Shown one piece after another: positions 9,425-18,154 of a DNA stretch of 18,665 nucleotides (position 1 is the first letter of the stretch; every line of letters starts with the position of its first letter). A model generated the notes under the pieces. The model did not search any database, had not been told where the DNA came from, and saw only the letters and a program-made list of their open reading frames with translations. The translations under genes and the position numbers were made by a program. The stretch is from assembly GCA_035527455.1 (NCBI GenBank), contig DATLAN010000542.1, forward strand, positions 1 to 18,665, in the 5' to 3' direction. Source of the stretch: DATLAN01 sp035527455. Its GTDB lineage: Bacteria; Planctomycetota; Planctomycetia; Pirellulales; Thermoguttaceae.

Positions 9425-9958
9425 ATGCGAAATCATCGACAAACGGTCTCATCGGCAATTCGGGGTGCGGGGTCATGGCGACCGGTGCGTGGGGCGATGT
9501 GCGTGGCGGCCCTGCTGCTGGGAGCGTCAGTCCTGGACAGCGGCACCGCTTGGGGACAAATCCCGACCGACGACGAGTCGACAAGAATCAGCGACCTGGT
9601 CCGCCTGGCCACCTCCTACGCCGACACGCTGGGCGAGTTGAAGATCGCCACGATGCAGGTGGAGACGCTCACCGCACTTCGCCAGAGTATCGTGGTCACC
9701 AACCTGGAGATCGCGATCGCGAAGATCAATCGTCAAACGGCGGAGAACAAGATCCGGATCCTCCGCGCGATCGTCGAGAAGGAACTGGCGGCGGCCCAGG
9801 CCAGGCTGGCGATGCTGAAGCAACTCGAGGCGACCACGACGAAGCTGGCCCCGAGCGACACGCCTCCCGTTCCCCCCGCAAGCCGCCCGGCGTGGCGCGC
9901 CATCGCCGACGCGGAAGCCACGATCAGGGTGCTCGAAATGATTCTGGCGCTGCAGTAG
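9425..9958 (+). CDS. Secreted coiled-coil protein of unknown function
   Basis: A 177-residue protein I do not recognise by family. It has a long Arg-containing N-terminal region followed by a hydrophobic stretch (24-37) and a likely signal cleavage near AWGQ (42-45). Residues 53-140 are almost free of helix breakers and show heptad-like spacing of Leu/Ile/Val (VETLTALRQSIVVTNLEIAI), which indicates a long alpha-helix or coiled coil. A short Pro-rich break (143-156) is followed by a second helix to the C-terminus. ATG 9425 is preceded by GGAAGGA nine bases upstream; GTG 9407 is inferior. It follows the Cys-rich gene by 37 bases and is the last of the cluster. It may be a periplasmic or wall-associated partner of the porin and Cys-rich protein; no enzymatic motif is visible. 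Confidence 0.8.
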   Translation: MRNHRQTVSSAIRGAGSWRPVRGAMCVAALLLGASVLDSGTAWGQIPTDDESTRISDLVRLATSYADTLGELKIATMQVETLTALRQSIVVTNLEIAIAKINRQTAENKIRILRAIVEKELAAAQARLAMLKQLEATTTKLAPSDTPPVPPASRPAWRAIADAEATIRVLEMILALQ

Positions 9959-10000
9959 TCCCGCTAAACGTCGACATTCTGCAATCCGGCGCTGCAGGAC

Positions 10001-10034
10001 TGGCACGCCCTTCGTTCCTCAGGGCGTGCCACCC
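10001..10034. repeat. Palindromic repeat, intact copy; possible bidirectional terminator
   Basis: TGGCACGCCCT (10001-10011) and AGGGCGTGCCA (10021-10031) form a perfect 11-bp stem with a 9-base loop. The unit 10005-10034 matches 23-52 at 28 of 30 positions. It sits in the 113-base gap between two genes that converge (9425-9958 and 10072-10878), where a strong hairpin could stop transcription from both sides. There is no T-run on either side, so Rho-independent termination is not assured. Confidence 0.8.
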
Positions 10035-10071
10035 CAGAGTTTACCGCAACGATGCCAAAAACCGTTTGGTG

Positions 10072-10878
10072 CTAGGAACCGTCCTCGACGGGCTCCACGA
10101 GCTTCGTTTCCTTTTCGACCGCCGACCCTACCGCCTGTGCTTCTTCCGCAGAGACCGCTTCGGACTCGGGTTTTCCGACCCAGGCGATCGCTTCGGCCAT
10201 CGAGGGGCGTTTGGCCAATGCCCTGCGGACGAACCACCGCACGCGCTCGCAGTGGCTTCCGTTGGTGCTTCCGCCAGCGGACCCGAAGAGCACGCCGGCC
10301 ACCTGGCCGTCTTCGTTGAAGATCGGTCCGCCCGAGTCGCCGCTACGTGCGGCCACGTTCACCTCGAGCATCTCGAAGGGTTCCTTTTCGCCGGGCGAGA
10401 CGAAATTCACGACCTTGCCGGTCGCCTCGCGATACGCCCCGCTGCCGAACCCGGCGATGGTCAGTCGGTCGCCCTTGACCGGTGCCTTGGCGGCGACGGG
10501 GATCGGCTCGACCTTGGGCCGGGAGATCAACAGCGCGGCCAGGTCCCAGACGCGATCGGTCAGCAACAGACGCGCCTCAGCACGGACTCCGTCGGGAAAA
10601 TGGACCATGATCGCGCCGGTGGCGTCGCGGACCACGTGCCAATTGGTCAGCACCAGGCCATAATCCTCGCTGAGGCCGACCAGGGAACCCGACCCGTAGG
10701 AAGTCGCCTTGCCTTCCGCCGCCGAAATCCGAACCACGGCCGGACGGGGTGCCTGCTTCTTCGCTTCTTGTTCCGTCGTTTCCTTTTCGTCGGCGGCCAG
10801 CGTCGACGACACCAAGGCCGTCGCCAAAGCCAAGAACATAGTTGCCTTGAAGAATCTCGTCAGATCGGTCGCTTTCAT
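10072..10878 (-). CDS. Exported trypsin-like serine protease (S1C/DegP-like, no PDZ domain)
   Basis: A 268-residue protein with a signal peptide (residues 1-29, ending TLAA) and a chymotrypsin-fold protease domain. The catalytic triad is readable: His81 in TNWHVV, Asp112 in VWDLAAL, Ser182 in SGDSGGPI. YGSGSLVG (61-68) before the His and AGFGSG (142-147) also fit. It ends after the protease domain with an acidic, Glu-rich tail (238-268), and no PDZ domain is present, unlike DegP or HtrA, so substrate choice and assembly must differ. ATG 10878 has GAGGAG eight bases upstream; the longer frame from 10920 spoils the signal peptide. It is transcribed convergent to the coiled-coil gene and divergent from the GT-C genes. 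It probably works in the periplasm or outside the cell, in protein quality control or envelope processing. Confidence 0.9.
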   Translation of the reverse strand: MKATDLTRFFKATMFLALATALVSSTLAADEKETTEQEAKKQAPRPAVVRISAAEGKATSYGSGSLVGLSEDYGLVLTNWHVVRDATGAIMVHFPDGVRAEARLLLTDRVWDLAALLISRPKVEPIPVAAKAPVKGDRLTIAGFGSGAYREATGKVVNFVSPGEKEPFEMLEVNVAARSGDSGGPIFNEDGQVAGVLFGSAGGSTNGSHCERVRWFVRRALAKRPSMAEAIAWVGKPESEAVSAEEAQAVGSAVEKETKLVEPVEDGS

Positions 10879-11121
10879 GTCCAATGCTCCTCGTCCCAGT
10901 TGCCTGTTCGTAGCGATCATTCGTAATAACCCAAACCTCCATAATACTCCAGATTTCCAGAAAATGGGAAAGAATTTTGGCTTATTCTCTATGCGCCGGG
11001 GATGGGACGGGTCGCATGGGGTATATCGACCCCCTCTTTCGCCGAGAGCGCCGGAGTGTTAAACTTAAAACTCGATGCGTTTGCCGCTCACTCGGCCCGA
11101 CTCGTCGTTGAACGAGGACAG

Positions 11122-14100
11122 ATGATGCCACCAGTGGATGGGTCTGTTTGTGTAAAACGAAGGGTGTCGCGAGCTGTCTTCAGCGTCTACTCGCTGTTAG
11201 TGGCGGCTTCGGTGGTCTACTGTCTGCCTTTGCTGACGTCCACGGATCACTGGGGACGGGGAGACTGGGACCAGTTCTCCTTCCGCTACGAGACGCCGCG
11301 CGTGGCCATGCTCCGTGACGGGCAACTCCCGCTGTGGAACCCGTACGTCAATGGCGGGAACGTCCTGTTGGCCCATCCCCATTGCCCCGCCTTTTCCCCG
11401 TGGTACCTGCCTACGCTCGTCTTGGGCGCCCCGCTGGGTCTTCGGATTCAGGTGCTGCTTTTCGTGGCTTTGGGCACCACGGGCATGGCGGTGTTGCTTC
11501 GACGCTGGAACGTTTCGGCCGCCGGGTGCTTTGCCGGCGGCATGATGCTGATGATGGGCGCCCATTTCGTCGTGCACATCACCGAGGGACACCTCGAATG
11601 GTGCGTGCTGGGACTGATGCCCTGGGTGACGTGGTGCCTGGTCCGGGCGAAAGACGACTGGCGGTTCGCGATCCTCGGCGCGTTGGTGCTGACTTCGGCC
11701 CTCTTGCACGGGTCGATCTACATCGTGATCGTCTTCGTCCCGCTGTTGCTCGTCTGGGCCGCGTTGGAGAGCGTGCGAAGCCAATCATGGAGGCCGGCGG
11801 CCGCCGGTGCCGCGATGATGGGACTGACGTTCCTGCTCTCCGCCGTGGTGCTCCTTCCCCGGTTGGAATTCCTCGGGGCCAATCCCCGTGATACCGAGCG
11901 ACACGAGCAGGTAGCCCCGTCGCAATTCGCACGGATGTTGCTCGATCCGCGTCAAGCCGACCACTATCGGGCGACCCGCGACGTCCGCAATCCGCCCGAC
12001 GAAGAGCTGGCCCGGCTGTTGCCCGCGCAATTGCCGCTCTCGGCCACCAAGTTCAACGCCCGAAAATGGCATCGGCTGGAGGTCGCGCTGACGACCGACT
12101 CCGACTGGACCAAGCTCCGCTTCGAGGGCTTCGACTACGTGCTATTTCTCGGCGAGCCCGATCCGTGGGACCGCAGTTCGAGGCAACTGGGGGGCATGCC
12201 GCTGAGCACCGCGGGCATGGCCGTCGACAACGACACGCCCGGTGAGAGGGTGACGCATCAGGCGACCCTTTACGCCCGATTGGCCGACCGGGGGAACATG
12301 CGGTTCGTCGTCACCCGGGGCAACGACGGCACGACGGAGTTGAAAGTCACTCGAAACGGCGTCCCGCTGATCGACGAGGTCCATCCCGACGTGGTACCGG
12401 ACGTGCCGGGAAACGACCGCGTGTTCACCATCCCCCGAGAGGCGATCCTTCGCGGCGATCCGCCTTACCGGGAAGATCCCGACACGCCGTGGTATCTGAT
12501 CGAGGTCACGCTGACCACCACGGCCGACTGGTGTACGGCGGATGTGGCCGACTGCCCGTATTTGTTCCGCGTCGAGGACCCCGAGCACGAGCCGCCGGGG
12601 CAACGGGCCTTGATGCGTCCCCTGGAAATCAGCAGCAATCCCTCGCGCGAGGAAATCCGCCTCCGTTCGATCCTGGTCGTGCAGCGGTTGCACGAGGACG
12701 GAGTGCGGGTGAAGGTCGGGCAGGGGCTCGAGGGCACGACCACATTGGCCTTCGCCACGCCCGGGGGTGATCCGCTCGAAACGACCGACGTCGGCCTGGA
12801 CGAGTGGGGCGGCGAGAAGCGGAACGAATACCTGCTGCCCACGGAGGTCCTCGACGCCCACCGCGAACAACTCGCGCCCTTGCCGACCCCGTTGCGATGG
12901 GAGTTGGACCGCTCGGGCATGACCTACGACTGGCACGAATACGGTTTCTACGCGACCTGGATCGGGTTGGCCCTGGCCGTAGGAGGGCTGGTCGTCACGT
13001 TTCGCCGACGGTGGCCGCTGTACGTGACGGCCATGATTGCCGGGCTGCTGGTGCTGGGGGCCACGCTGCCGCTGAACCTCTGGGCGATCTGGAAGATGCT
13101 GCCCATGTACGGCTCGCTGCAGGTCCCCTCGCGATTCCTGGCGGCCGTGGTCTTCGCGATGGCCGTGTGCGGCGGATTCGGTCTCGATTGGCTGGGACGC
13201 CGGATAGAGCGGGTCGGCGGCGAGTGGCTTCGACGCGCCCTGGAATGCGCCCTGGCGTTGGCGATCTACATTGAACTGACCGCTTTGGCGTGGAACCTGT
13301 TCTCGGACGTCTTCGTCTGTCCGCCGCGTCCGGTGCCGGAACATGCGGGGCAGGGGTTTGCCCAGCGCTACGTCGAGGACGAAGTGCGCTATGCGGCCAT
13401 GTACAGCGCCCATTATCCATATGTCCTGGACAACTCCGGCGTGCTGCGGGAATACGAGAACATTGCCGTCCCGAGGGGAAAGATCCGGCTTGTCGGCGAC
13501 GGGGACTACCGGGGCGAAGCGTGGCTGGAGACCGAGCACGGCACCGCCGGCATCACCGATTGGACGATGTCGCGGGTGAAGGTCGCCGTGGAAGCCGACG
13601 CGGCGGATCGGCTCGTGCTCAATCAGAACTTCTTCCCGGGCTGGAAGGCCGTCCGGCGGAACGTTGACGGGACGTCTGAGACGCTGACTGTCAAGCCGGG
13701 ACCGGAAGGATCGGCGTCGCAGGGGCTGGTTGGCGTGGACGTTACTCCCGGTGCCTTCGAAATCGAATTCTATTATCTGCCCGACAGTTTCATTTCGGGC
13801 GGGCTCGTCTCGGGCATAACGCTGTTGGGCTGCATGGGCATCCTGCTCGGCGTCGGCAGCCGGCGTTTCCGATCGTTTCTGCCGATACGGTCGGCCATGC
13901 GGACGGCGGTCGCCTTGGGTGCGGCGTTCAAGGTGCCTTCGGTGCGTTACGTGGGCGGTGCCGTGGCGTTGAACGTGCCGTTGGTGCTGTGCCATCCCGG
14001 CTGGACGCTGATCGACGCGCCGCTGGTGCGCTCGCTGGCCGTGGGCGCCGTGCTATTCTTGGTGCCCGGCCTGCCGCTGGTAAGTCTGATGATCAAGCGG

Positions 14101-15801
14101 GGATGGCTGCCGCGATCGGGTTTGCTCTGGGTGATGGCCGCTTCGTTTGCGGTTTTCGCGGTGGTCCTGTTGGTGGTGAACGTGGCCGGGATTCCGTTGA
14201 GCGGCAGCGTCGCATGGAACGGAACGTGGATCTTGACCAATGCGGCGATCCTGCTCAACGCATTGCTGGGCGGCCCGCCGGCGTGGGGCGTCCGTTTTCG
14301 CGAGACGAACTGGCGTCTTACGGTCCCGATATTCGTCGCGGCGTACGCGGCGTTCACCATCGGGGCAACCGAAGTCGTGCCGCCGATGTTGGATCACGAT
14401 CTGGACATTCAAGGGCCCGGCTATTCGCTGCTGACCCGCTTCGAGCCGGAAGTGGTCAACGACCGGAAGCTGCTCCATTACTTCGCCCATCCGCTCTTGT
14501 TGAACGGTTACGAGGCCGGCTCATTCCTGTATTTCGATCAATGGGACTACCTGGCCCGTTTCGAGACGGCCACCGATCGCGCGCGTCGGGCGGAGTCGGG
14601 GGAACCGATCGAGCCGGTCGTCCGCGAGTTCTACCGCTTTGCGGACGCGCGGGTGGCTCGCCGGCCGGACGGGCCGCAGGAAGGCATGACCCGACACGAG
14701 GTGGTCGACGTCCGGCGGGGCAACTACCTGGTGTACCCGCCTCTGCCCAAGTACGACAACCGCCTTCAGGTGACCGAATTGCCCGTGCGGGAGTTGGAAG
14801 TCCTGATCCTTTACGACGACTACGAGCGCGACCCGCGACGACTCGAGACCCGCACCGCGAACATCTTCCTGGCGGCGTTGACGGCGGCCTTGCTGGGCGG
14901 TTGGATCGGTCGCCGCACCGGGCGGTGGTGGCTGGCGCTGCTGGTGACGGCCGCTTACGCGACCAGCCCGGAGGTCTTCGTCCGCTCGAGCTACGGAGGC
15001 TATTTCGCCATCTCGATGTTCGCGTCGATGCAAATCCTCTTGGCCGTCGAGCGTCGGATGACCGATCGCAGTCGGGCCGCCTGGTGGCAGTGTTTCTTGG
15101 CCGGAGCGTTCGCCGGGCTCTGCAACAACAAGCTGGTCTTGCTGCCGGCGGCCTTGATCGTTTGGCAATTCTTCCGCGACGGACAAGGCGGCCTGCGAAA
15201 GCGGGTGGCTCGATCCATCGGGCACCCGGTCGTGCTGGGATTCGTCGCCGCAACGGCCGCGTTCTGTATCTACGGACTGGTGATCAGCCCGGGAGATTTC
15301 TGGGCCGACTTCGTCGAGATCCACGTGATCAACCGCGTGACGCACCACAACCCGTTCGGCCACACGGGCTATCCGCTGCCGATTTGGCGGATCGGCGATC
15401 GCAACGGCCTCTGGCAGGAGCTGTGGGAACATACGGGCTGCGTGCTGCTGCCGCTGGGGATCTTGGCCGTCGTGTGGCTTTGCAGGATGAGGCCCGGGGA
15501 GGGTGACGATGCGAATGACGGCGTAACGCTCGGCTGGCGCGGGATGCCGGGATGGTGGGCCGTCTGGATGCTGTTGACCGCGGTGGCGTTCACTTGGGTC
15601 GATTACCGGCAGACGAAACACCTGATGCCGCTTATGTTGCCGCTGCACTTGGCGCCGGTGCGTTGGGCCGTGACCGGACGCGTCTTGTTGGTGGTCGTAA
15701 GCATCCTGTTCGTTTGGCTGCTGCTGTGGAACCTGACTGCGCTTCGCGCGCTCTCAGCCGACTTCTACAGCCGGCCGATCACGCCGGAGCGATCCTGGTA
15801 G
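11122..15801 (+). CDS. Giant polytopic membrane protein: YfhO-like module fused to a second GT-C glycosyltransferase-like module
   Basis: About 1,559 residues with more than twenty hydrophobic helices. The first module (to about 910) resembles the YfhO/GT-C group: a first outer loop with DWD (48-50), LPLWNPYVNGGN (69-80), a very long exterior domain (about 250-605), LQVPSRFLAA in the next membrane block, and a closing domain with NQNFFPGWKA near 840. The second module (about 925 onward) has several helices, then an acidic loop DHDLD (1091-1095), a hydrophilic region to about 1244 and a final membrane block, as in ArnT/PMT-like enzymes. Such proteins move sugars from polyprenyl-phosphate donors to acceptors outside the membrane. 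I see no internal stop or frame change. The start is ATG 11122 or 11125, behind GAGGA. The donor sugar and acceptor are unknown; activity is inferred from the family. Confidence 0.82.
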   Translation: MMPPVDGSVCVKRRVSRAVFSVYSLLVAASVVYCLPLLTSTDHWGRGDWDQFSFRYETPRVAMLRDGQLPLWNPYVNGGNVLLAHPHCPAFSPWYLPTLVLGAPLGLRIQVLLFVALGTTGMAVLLRRWNVSAAGCFAGGMMLMMGAHFVVHITEGHLEWCVLGLMPWVTWCLVRAKDDWRFAILGALVLTSALLHGSIYIVIVFVPLLLVWAALESVRSQSWRPAAAGAAMMGLTFLLSAVVLLPRLEFLGANPRDTERHEQVAPSQFARMLLDPRQADHYRATRDVRNPPDEELARLLPAQLPLSATKFNARKWHRLEVALTTDSDWTKLRFEGFDYVLFLGEPDPWDRSSRQLGGMPLSTAGMAVDNDTPGERVTHQATLYARLADRGNMRFVVTRGNDGTTELKVTRNGVPLIDEVHPDVVPDVPGNDRVFTIPREAILRGDPPYREDPDTPWYLIEVTLTTTADWCTADVADCPYLFRVEDPEHEPPGQRALMRPLEISSNPSREEIRLRSILVVQRLHEDGVRVKVGQGLEGTTTLAFATPGGDPLETTDVGLDEWGGEKRNEYLLPTEVLDAHREQLAPLPTPLRWELDRSGMTYDWHEYGFYATWIGLALAVGGLVVTFRRRWPLYVTAMIAGLLVLGATLPLNLWAIWKMLPMYGSLQVPSRFLAAVVFAMAVCGGFGLDWLGRRIERVGGEWLRRALECALALAIYIELTALAWNLFSDVFVCPPRPVPEHAGQGFAQRYVEDEVRYAAMYSAHYPYVLDNSGVLREYENIAVPRGKIRLVGDGDYRGEAWLETEHGTAGITDWTMSRVKVAVEADAADRLVLNQNFFPGWKAVRRNVDGTSETLTVKPGPEGSASQGLVGVDVTPGAFEIEFYYLPDSFISGGLVSGITLLGCMGILLGVGSRRFRSFLPIRSAMRTAVALGAAFKVPSVRYVGGAVALNVPLVLCHPGWTLIDAPLVRSLAVGAVLFLVPGLPLVSLMIKRGWLPRSGLLWVMAASFAVFAVVLLVVNVAGIPLSGSVAWNGTWILTNAAILLNALLGGPPAWGVRFRETNWRLTVPIFVAAYAAFTIGATEVVPPMLDHDLDIQGPGYSLLTRFEPEVVNDRKLLHYFAHPLLLNGYEAGSFLYFDQWDYLARFETATDRARRAESGEPIEPVVREFYRFADARVARRPDGPQEGMTRHEVVDVRRGNYLVYPPLPKYDNRLQVTELPVRELEVLILYDDYERDPRRLETRTANIFLAALTAALLGGWIGRRTGRWWLALLVTAAYATSPEVFVRSSYGGYFAISMFASMQILLAVERRMTDRSRAAWWQCFLAGAFAGLCNNKLVLLPAALIVWQFFRDGQGGLRKRVARSIGHPVVLGFVAATAAFCIYGLVISPGDFWADFVEIHVINRVTHHNPFGHTGYPLPIWRIGDRNGLWQELWEHTGCVLLPLGILAVVWLCRMRPGEGDDANDGVTLGWRGMPGWWAVWMLLTAVAFTWVDYRQTKHLMPLMLPLHLAPVRWAVTGRVLLVVVSILFVWLLLWNLTALRALSADFYSRPITPERSW

Positions 15802-15840
15802 ACGGATTGGACGGCAATGAGGTAGTGGGACGCTTTGGAC

Positions 15841-17808
15841 ATGCAGAAGACTTCGCAAAACGCAGGAAACCGGCGATGGATGACCCTCGGCCTCTTGGCG
15901 GCCACCGGACCGGTCTGCTACGGCCTGGGGCTGTGGGCGGCTTCGGCGGCCGACGGTCATGCTTTGGGCGAGGCGGCATGTTTCGATCCCACGGTCGAGC
16001 ACCACTTCGCGCCCGCTCGCGTGATCGCCGCCGTGGCGATGGCGGTTGGGGCAAGCCTGCTGGTGGTGGTTGTGCCGTGGATCTTGGGCATGTTGGCGAT
16101 CTCGCGATGGGAAACCAAACGGGCCACGGCCGGCGCCTGGAGCCTGGCCGTCAATTCGGCCACGTTGGTGCTGGTGTGTCTGGTGCTGAGGAACACGGTC
16201 GGTATCGGCAGGGCAAGCTTCCTGATCGGCTGGCTGGCGTGGACCGTCGCCTTGCTTCTGGTTGCCGGAAAAACGGCGGACCCGCTCGGCGACGTCCGCT
16301 CGGCGCTGCGGCGCTGGGGGCCCGGCCTGGCGATCGGACTGGCGGCCGTGGCGGCCGGCGTCGGACTGTTCCACCGCGAACACTTCGTTCAGTGTTTCAA
16401 CGGCGACGGAACCGAACAGTTCGAGGTGACCCGGAGTCTCCGGCAGCATTTTCTCCCCTATTGGGAAATCGAAGCGACCGAGCGGTTCGGCACCTACATG
16501 GCCAACCCGACGGTGATCTGCTCGTACTGGAGCCTGCCGTGGCAGCTCCTCCTCGGCGGCGGCGAACTGGCCACGCGGCTGCCGTGCTGGATCTGGTGGC
16601 TGGGCATCTTTGCCGTCTCGCTGCGGATGGTGCAAGGCGACCGGGAACGGGGCAGTTGGCTGCCGGCCGTTCCCCTGGCGCTGGGGCTGCTCATGACGAG
16701 CGTCTGGTACACGTTCTACGTCGGCTATTATCCGTACATGGCCGATCCGGCCAGCCCGGGCGTGCTCGACGCGCTGTTCACGCTGCTGCTCCTGCTGGCG
16801 CTGGATTGCCTGCGACACGGCGACTGCGCCGGTTGGGTCGTGATGATGCTCCTGGCGTCGTTGCTCTTCTATGCCGGGCCCGTCGTGTTCCTGCTGACGG
16901 CCGCCGCGGCGTGGCTTTGGCGGCCGGTCGCACGCGGGCAGCTCTATCGGGCCACGCTTTGCGGGACGCTCGCGCTCGGGGCCATCGTCCTGGGTTATCT
17001 CGTGGTGGGCTGGTCCGAAGGTTCCCTGCCGGGTTGGTGGAGCACGCTGCAAAGGGAGAACGTCGAGAAGTACTTCGCTCCCGCCACGCCCTGGCGCACG
17101 AACCTGCGATACGCCGTCCTCTTCCTGGTCGGCTGCGGCGGAATCCCGGTCCTCGGGTTGCTTCGCGGATTTTGGCGAAACGGTACCCGCGACGAAACGG
17201 CCTGGGAGCGGACCGTGGCGACCGTGGCGGTGGCCTATCTGCTGATCGTGCTGGGCTCCGGGCACAAGAACCTGCACTATCTCGGGCCGTTGCTGCCGCT
17301 GCCGCTGGTGCTGTGGCTGAAGTCTGCCCGAGGTGCCGCGGCGGCGATCGGACCGAAGGGAGTCGGGCCGCTGCTGGCGACGGCGTCGTTGGCGGCGTGT
17401 CTGTTTCTCTGCCGGCCAAACGAGCGCCCCATGTTTACGCTCAACCGCGAACTGGGCACGGCCACGACGTTCCAGACGGATTCGTACGAGGAGGCCTGTG
17501 CCTGGGCCAAGATGATCTACCCGATGTACGATCGTGGCTTGATCTCGTGGCAGGTGGGACATCACACGTGGCTGGGATATTCTCAGTTGGCTGCCCAAGC
17601 TGCCGAGAAACGCCCGCTGGTGATCGCCCAGGGACCTCCGCCCTCGGCGGAATACCAAGTGCTGTTCGAATCCACCGGGGGCGCCAGGTTGTATTGTCGC
17701 GACCTCCGCTGGGCCCATTGGCTGAAGGCCGAACGTCGTCTGCCGGGGCCGGAACGCTTCCCGCCGCTGTTTCGCCCGATCGCCCCCGCCGGGCAAGAAC
17801 CCCCGTAG
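15841..17808 (+). CDS. Polytopic GT-C-type glycosyltransferase-like membrane protein
   Basis: A 655-residue membrane protein that begins 39 bases after the giant protein and is probably co-transcribed. About five helices fill residues 15-175, then comes an acidic loop with NGDGTEQFE (187-195), the place where GT-C enzymes keep metal-binding or catalytic acids. Further helices follow, with an outer segment ending SVWYTFYVGYYPYMADPAS near 290-305. A hydrophilic C-terminal domain (about 525-655) contains no obvious motif. The order of helices, acidic loop and helices resembles the second module of the upstream protein, which suggests duplication. Start choice is uncertain: ATG 15841 has only a weak ribosome-binding site and ATG 15880 is possible. 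It is likely a lipid-linked-sugar-dependent glycosyltransferase of the outer face of the inner membrane; substrates unknown. Confidence 0.78.
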   Translation: MQKTSQNAGNRRWMTLGLLAATGPVCYGLGLWAASAADGHALGEAACFDPTVEHHFAPARVIAAVAMAVGASLLVVVVPWILGMLAISRWETKRATAGAWSLAVNSATLVLVCLVLRNTVGIGRASFLIGWLAWTVALLLVAGKTADPLGDVRSALRRWGPGLAIGLAAVAAGVGLFHREHFVQCFNGDGTEQFEVTRSLRQHFLPYWEIEATERFGTYMANPTVICSYWSLPWQLLLGGGELATRLPCWIWWLGIFAVSLRMVQGDRERGSWLPAVPLALGLLMTSVWYTFYVGYYPYMADPASPGVLDALFTLLLLLALDCLRHGDCAGWVVMMLLASLLFYAGPVVFLLTAAAAWLWRPVARGQLYRATLCGTLALGAIVLGYLVVGWSEGSLPGWWSTLQRENVEKYFAPATPWRTNLRYAVLFLVGCGGIPVLGLLRGFWRNGTRDETAWERTVATVAVAYLLIVLGSGHKNLHYLGPLLPLPLVLWLKSARGAAAAIGPKGVGPLLATASLAACLFLCRPNERPMFTLNRELGTATTFQTDSYEEACAWAKMIYPMYDRGLISWQVGHHTWLGYSQLAAQAAEKRPLVIAQGPPPSAEYQVLFESTGGARLYCRDLRWAHWLKAERRLPGPERFPPLFRPIAPAGQEPP

Positions 17809-17826
17809 GTCAGGGCTCGCCCTGAC
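17809..17826. repeat. Perfect palindrome immediately after the GT-C stop codon
   Basis: GTCAGGGC (17809-17816), TC, GCCCTGAC (17819-17826) is an 8-bp perfect inverted repeat starting on the base after the TAG stop at 17806-17808. It lacks a T-run, so it is more like a REP palindrome that may also act as an mRNA 3' end than a classical terminator. Confidence 0.65.
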
Positions 17827-17848
17827 GGCACTAAACTTCCGGACGCAT

Positions 17849-17885
17849 CATTGTTACCCGCTTCCGAGCGTCGAACGCAACAATG
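17849..17885. repeat. Nested hairpin CATTGTT/AACAATG
   Basis: CATTGTT (17849-17855) pairs with AACAATG (17879-17885). Inside, GCGT (17868-17871) and ACGC (17875-17878) form a second helix with a 3-base loop directly stacked on the outer one, leaving a 12-base one-sided bulge. Confidence 0.5.
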
Positions 17886-17891
17886 GCCATC

Positions 17892-17962
17892 CGCGGCATC
17901 CGCACCCGCCGGCGGAACCTGATGTCGTGCAACGCCTTGCGCCAACAGGGGCGGATGCCGCG
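17892..17962. repeat. Long hairpin with 12-bp perfect stem
   Basis: CGCGGCATCCGC (17892-17903) is perfectly complementary to GCGGATGCCGCG (17951-17962). After one bulged A (17904), CCC and GGG extend it to 15 pairs. The 40-base loop contains GCAA/TTGC and a palindrome CCGCCGGCGG (17906-17915) that could compete with it. This is the strongest structure of the right flank. Confidence 0.65.
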
Positions 17963-18032
17963 AAGGCTCCCGGCGCGATTGTTTTCCGCCCCACGCCTGC
18001 GCGACTGGCGACGTCCGCCGGTCGTGCCGGTG

Positions 18033-18061
18033 CGCAAGTCGTTCTCCGGAAAAGACTTGCG
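18033..18061. repeat. Hairpin CGCAAGTC/GACTTGCG
   Basis: CGCAAGTC (18033-18040) and GACTTGCG (18054-18061) form a perfect 8-bp stem around a 13-base loop with a TCCGGA centre. Confidence 0.55.
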
Positions 18062-18068
18062 TCGTCCG

Positions 18069-18112
18069 AAGGCCCATTGACAAACCGGCGTCGATCGGTT
18101 CGATTGGGCCTT
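18069..18112 (+). terminator. Nested hairpin followed by T-rich run; possible terminator
   Basis: AAGGCCCA (18069-18076) pairs with TGGGCCTT (18105-18112). Inside it AACCG (18083-18087) pairs with CGGTT (18096-18100). The bases that follow, TGTTTCC, make it terminator-like on the + strand, although the loop is long. It could instead be a domain of a structured RNA. Confidence 0.4.
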
Positions 18113-18154
18113 TGTTTCCTCGGCGCAAGACGTTACACCAAAGCACCTTACGGT

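Noticed and set aside
12142..13995. Long antisense open frame inside the giant GT-C gene
   Set aside because: Composition is low in hydrophobic residues and high in Arg/Gln/His, with no recognisable motif.
15552..17825. Long + strand open frame overlapping the second GT-C gene in another frame
   Set aside because: It is Arg/Gly-rich and lacks the membrane helices found in the correct frame.
18077..18105. TTGACA as a -35 promoter element
   Set aside because: The hexamer at the right spacing is TCGATT, a poor -10 match, and the site lies inside a hairpin. A second TTGACA at 18544 also lacks a -10 element.
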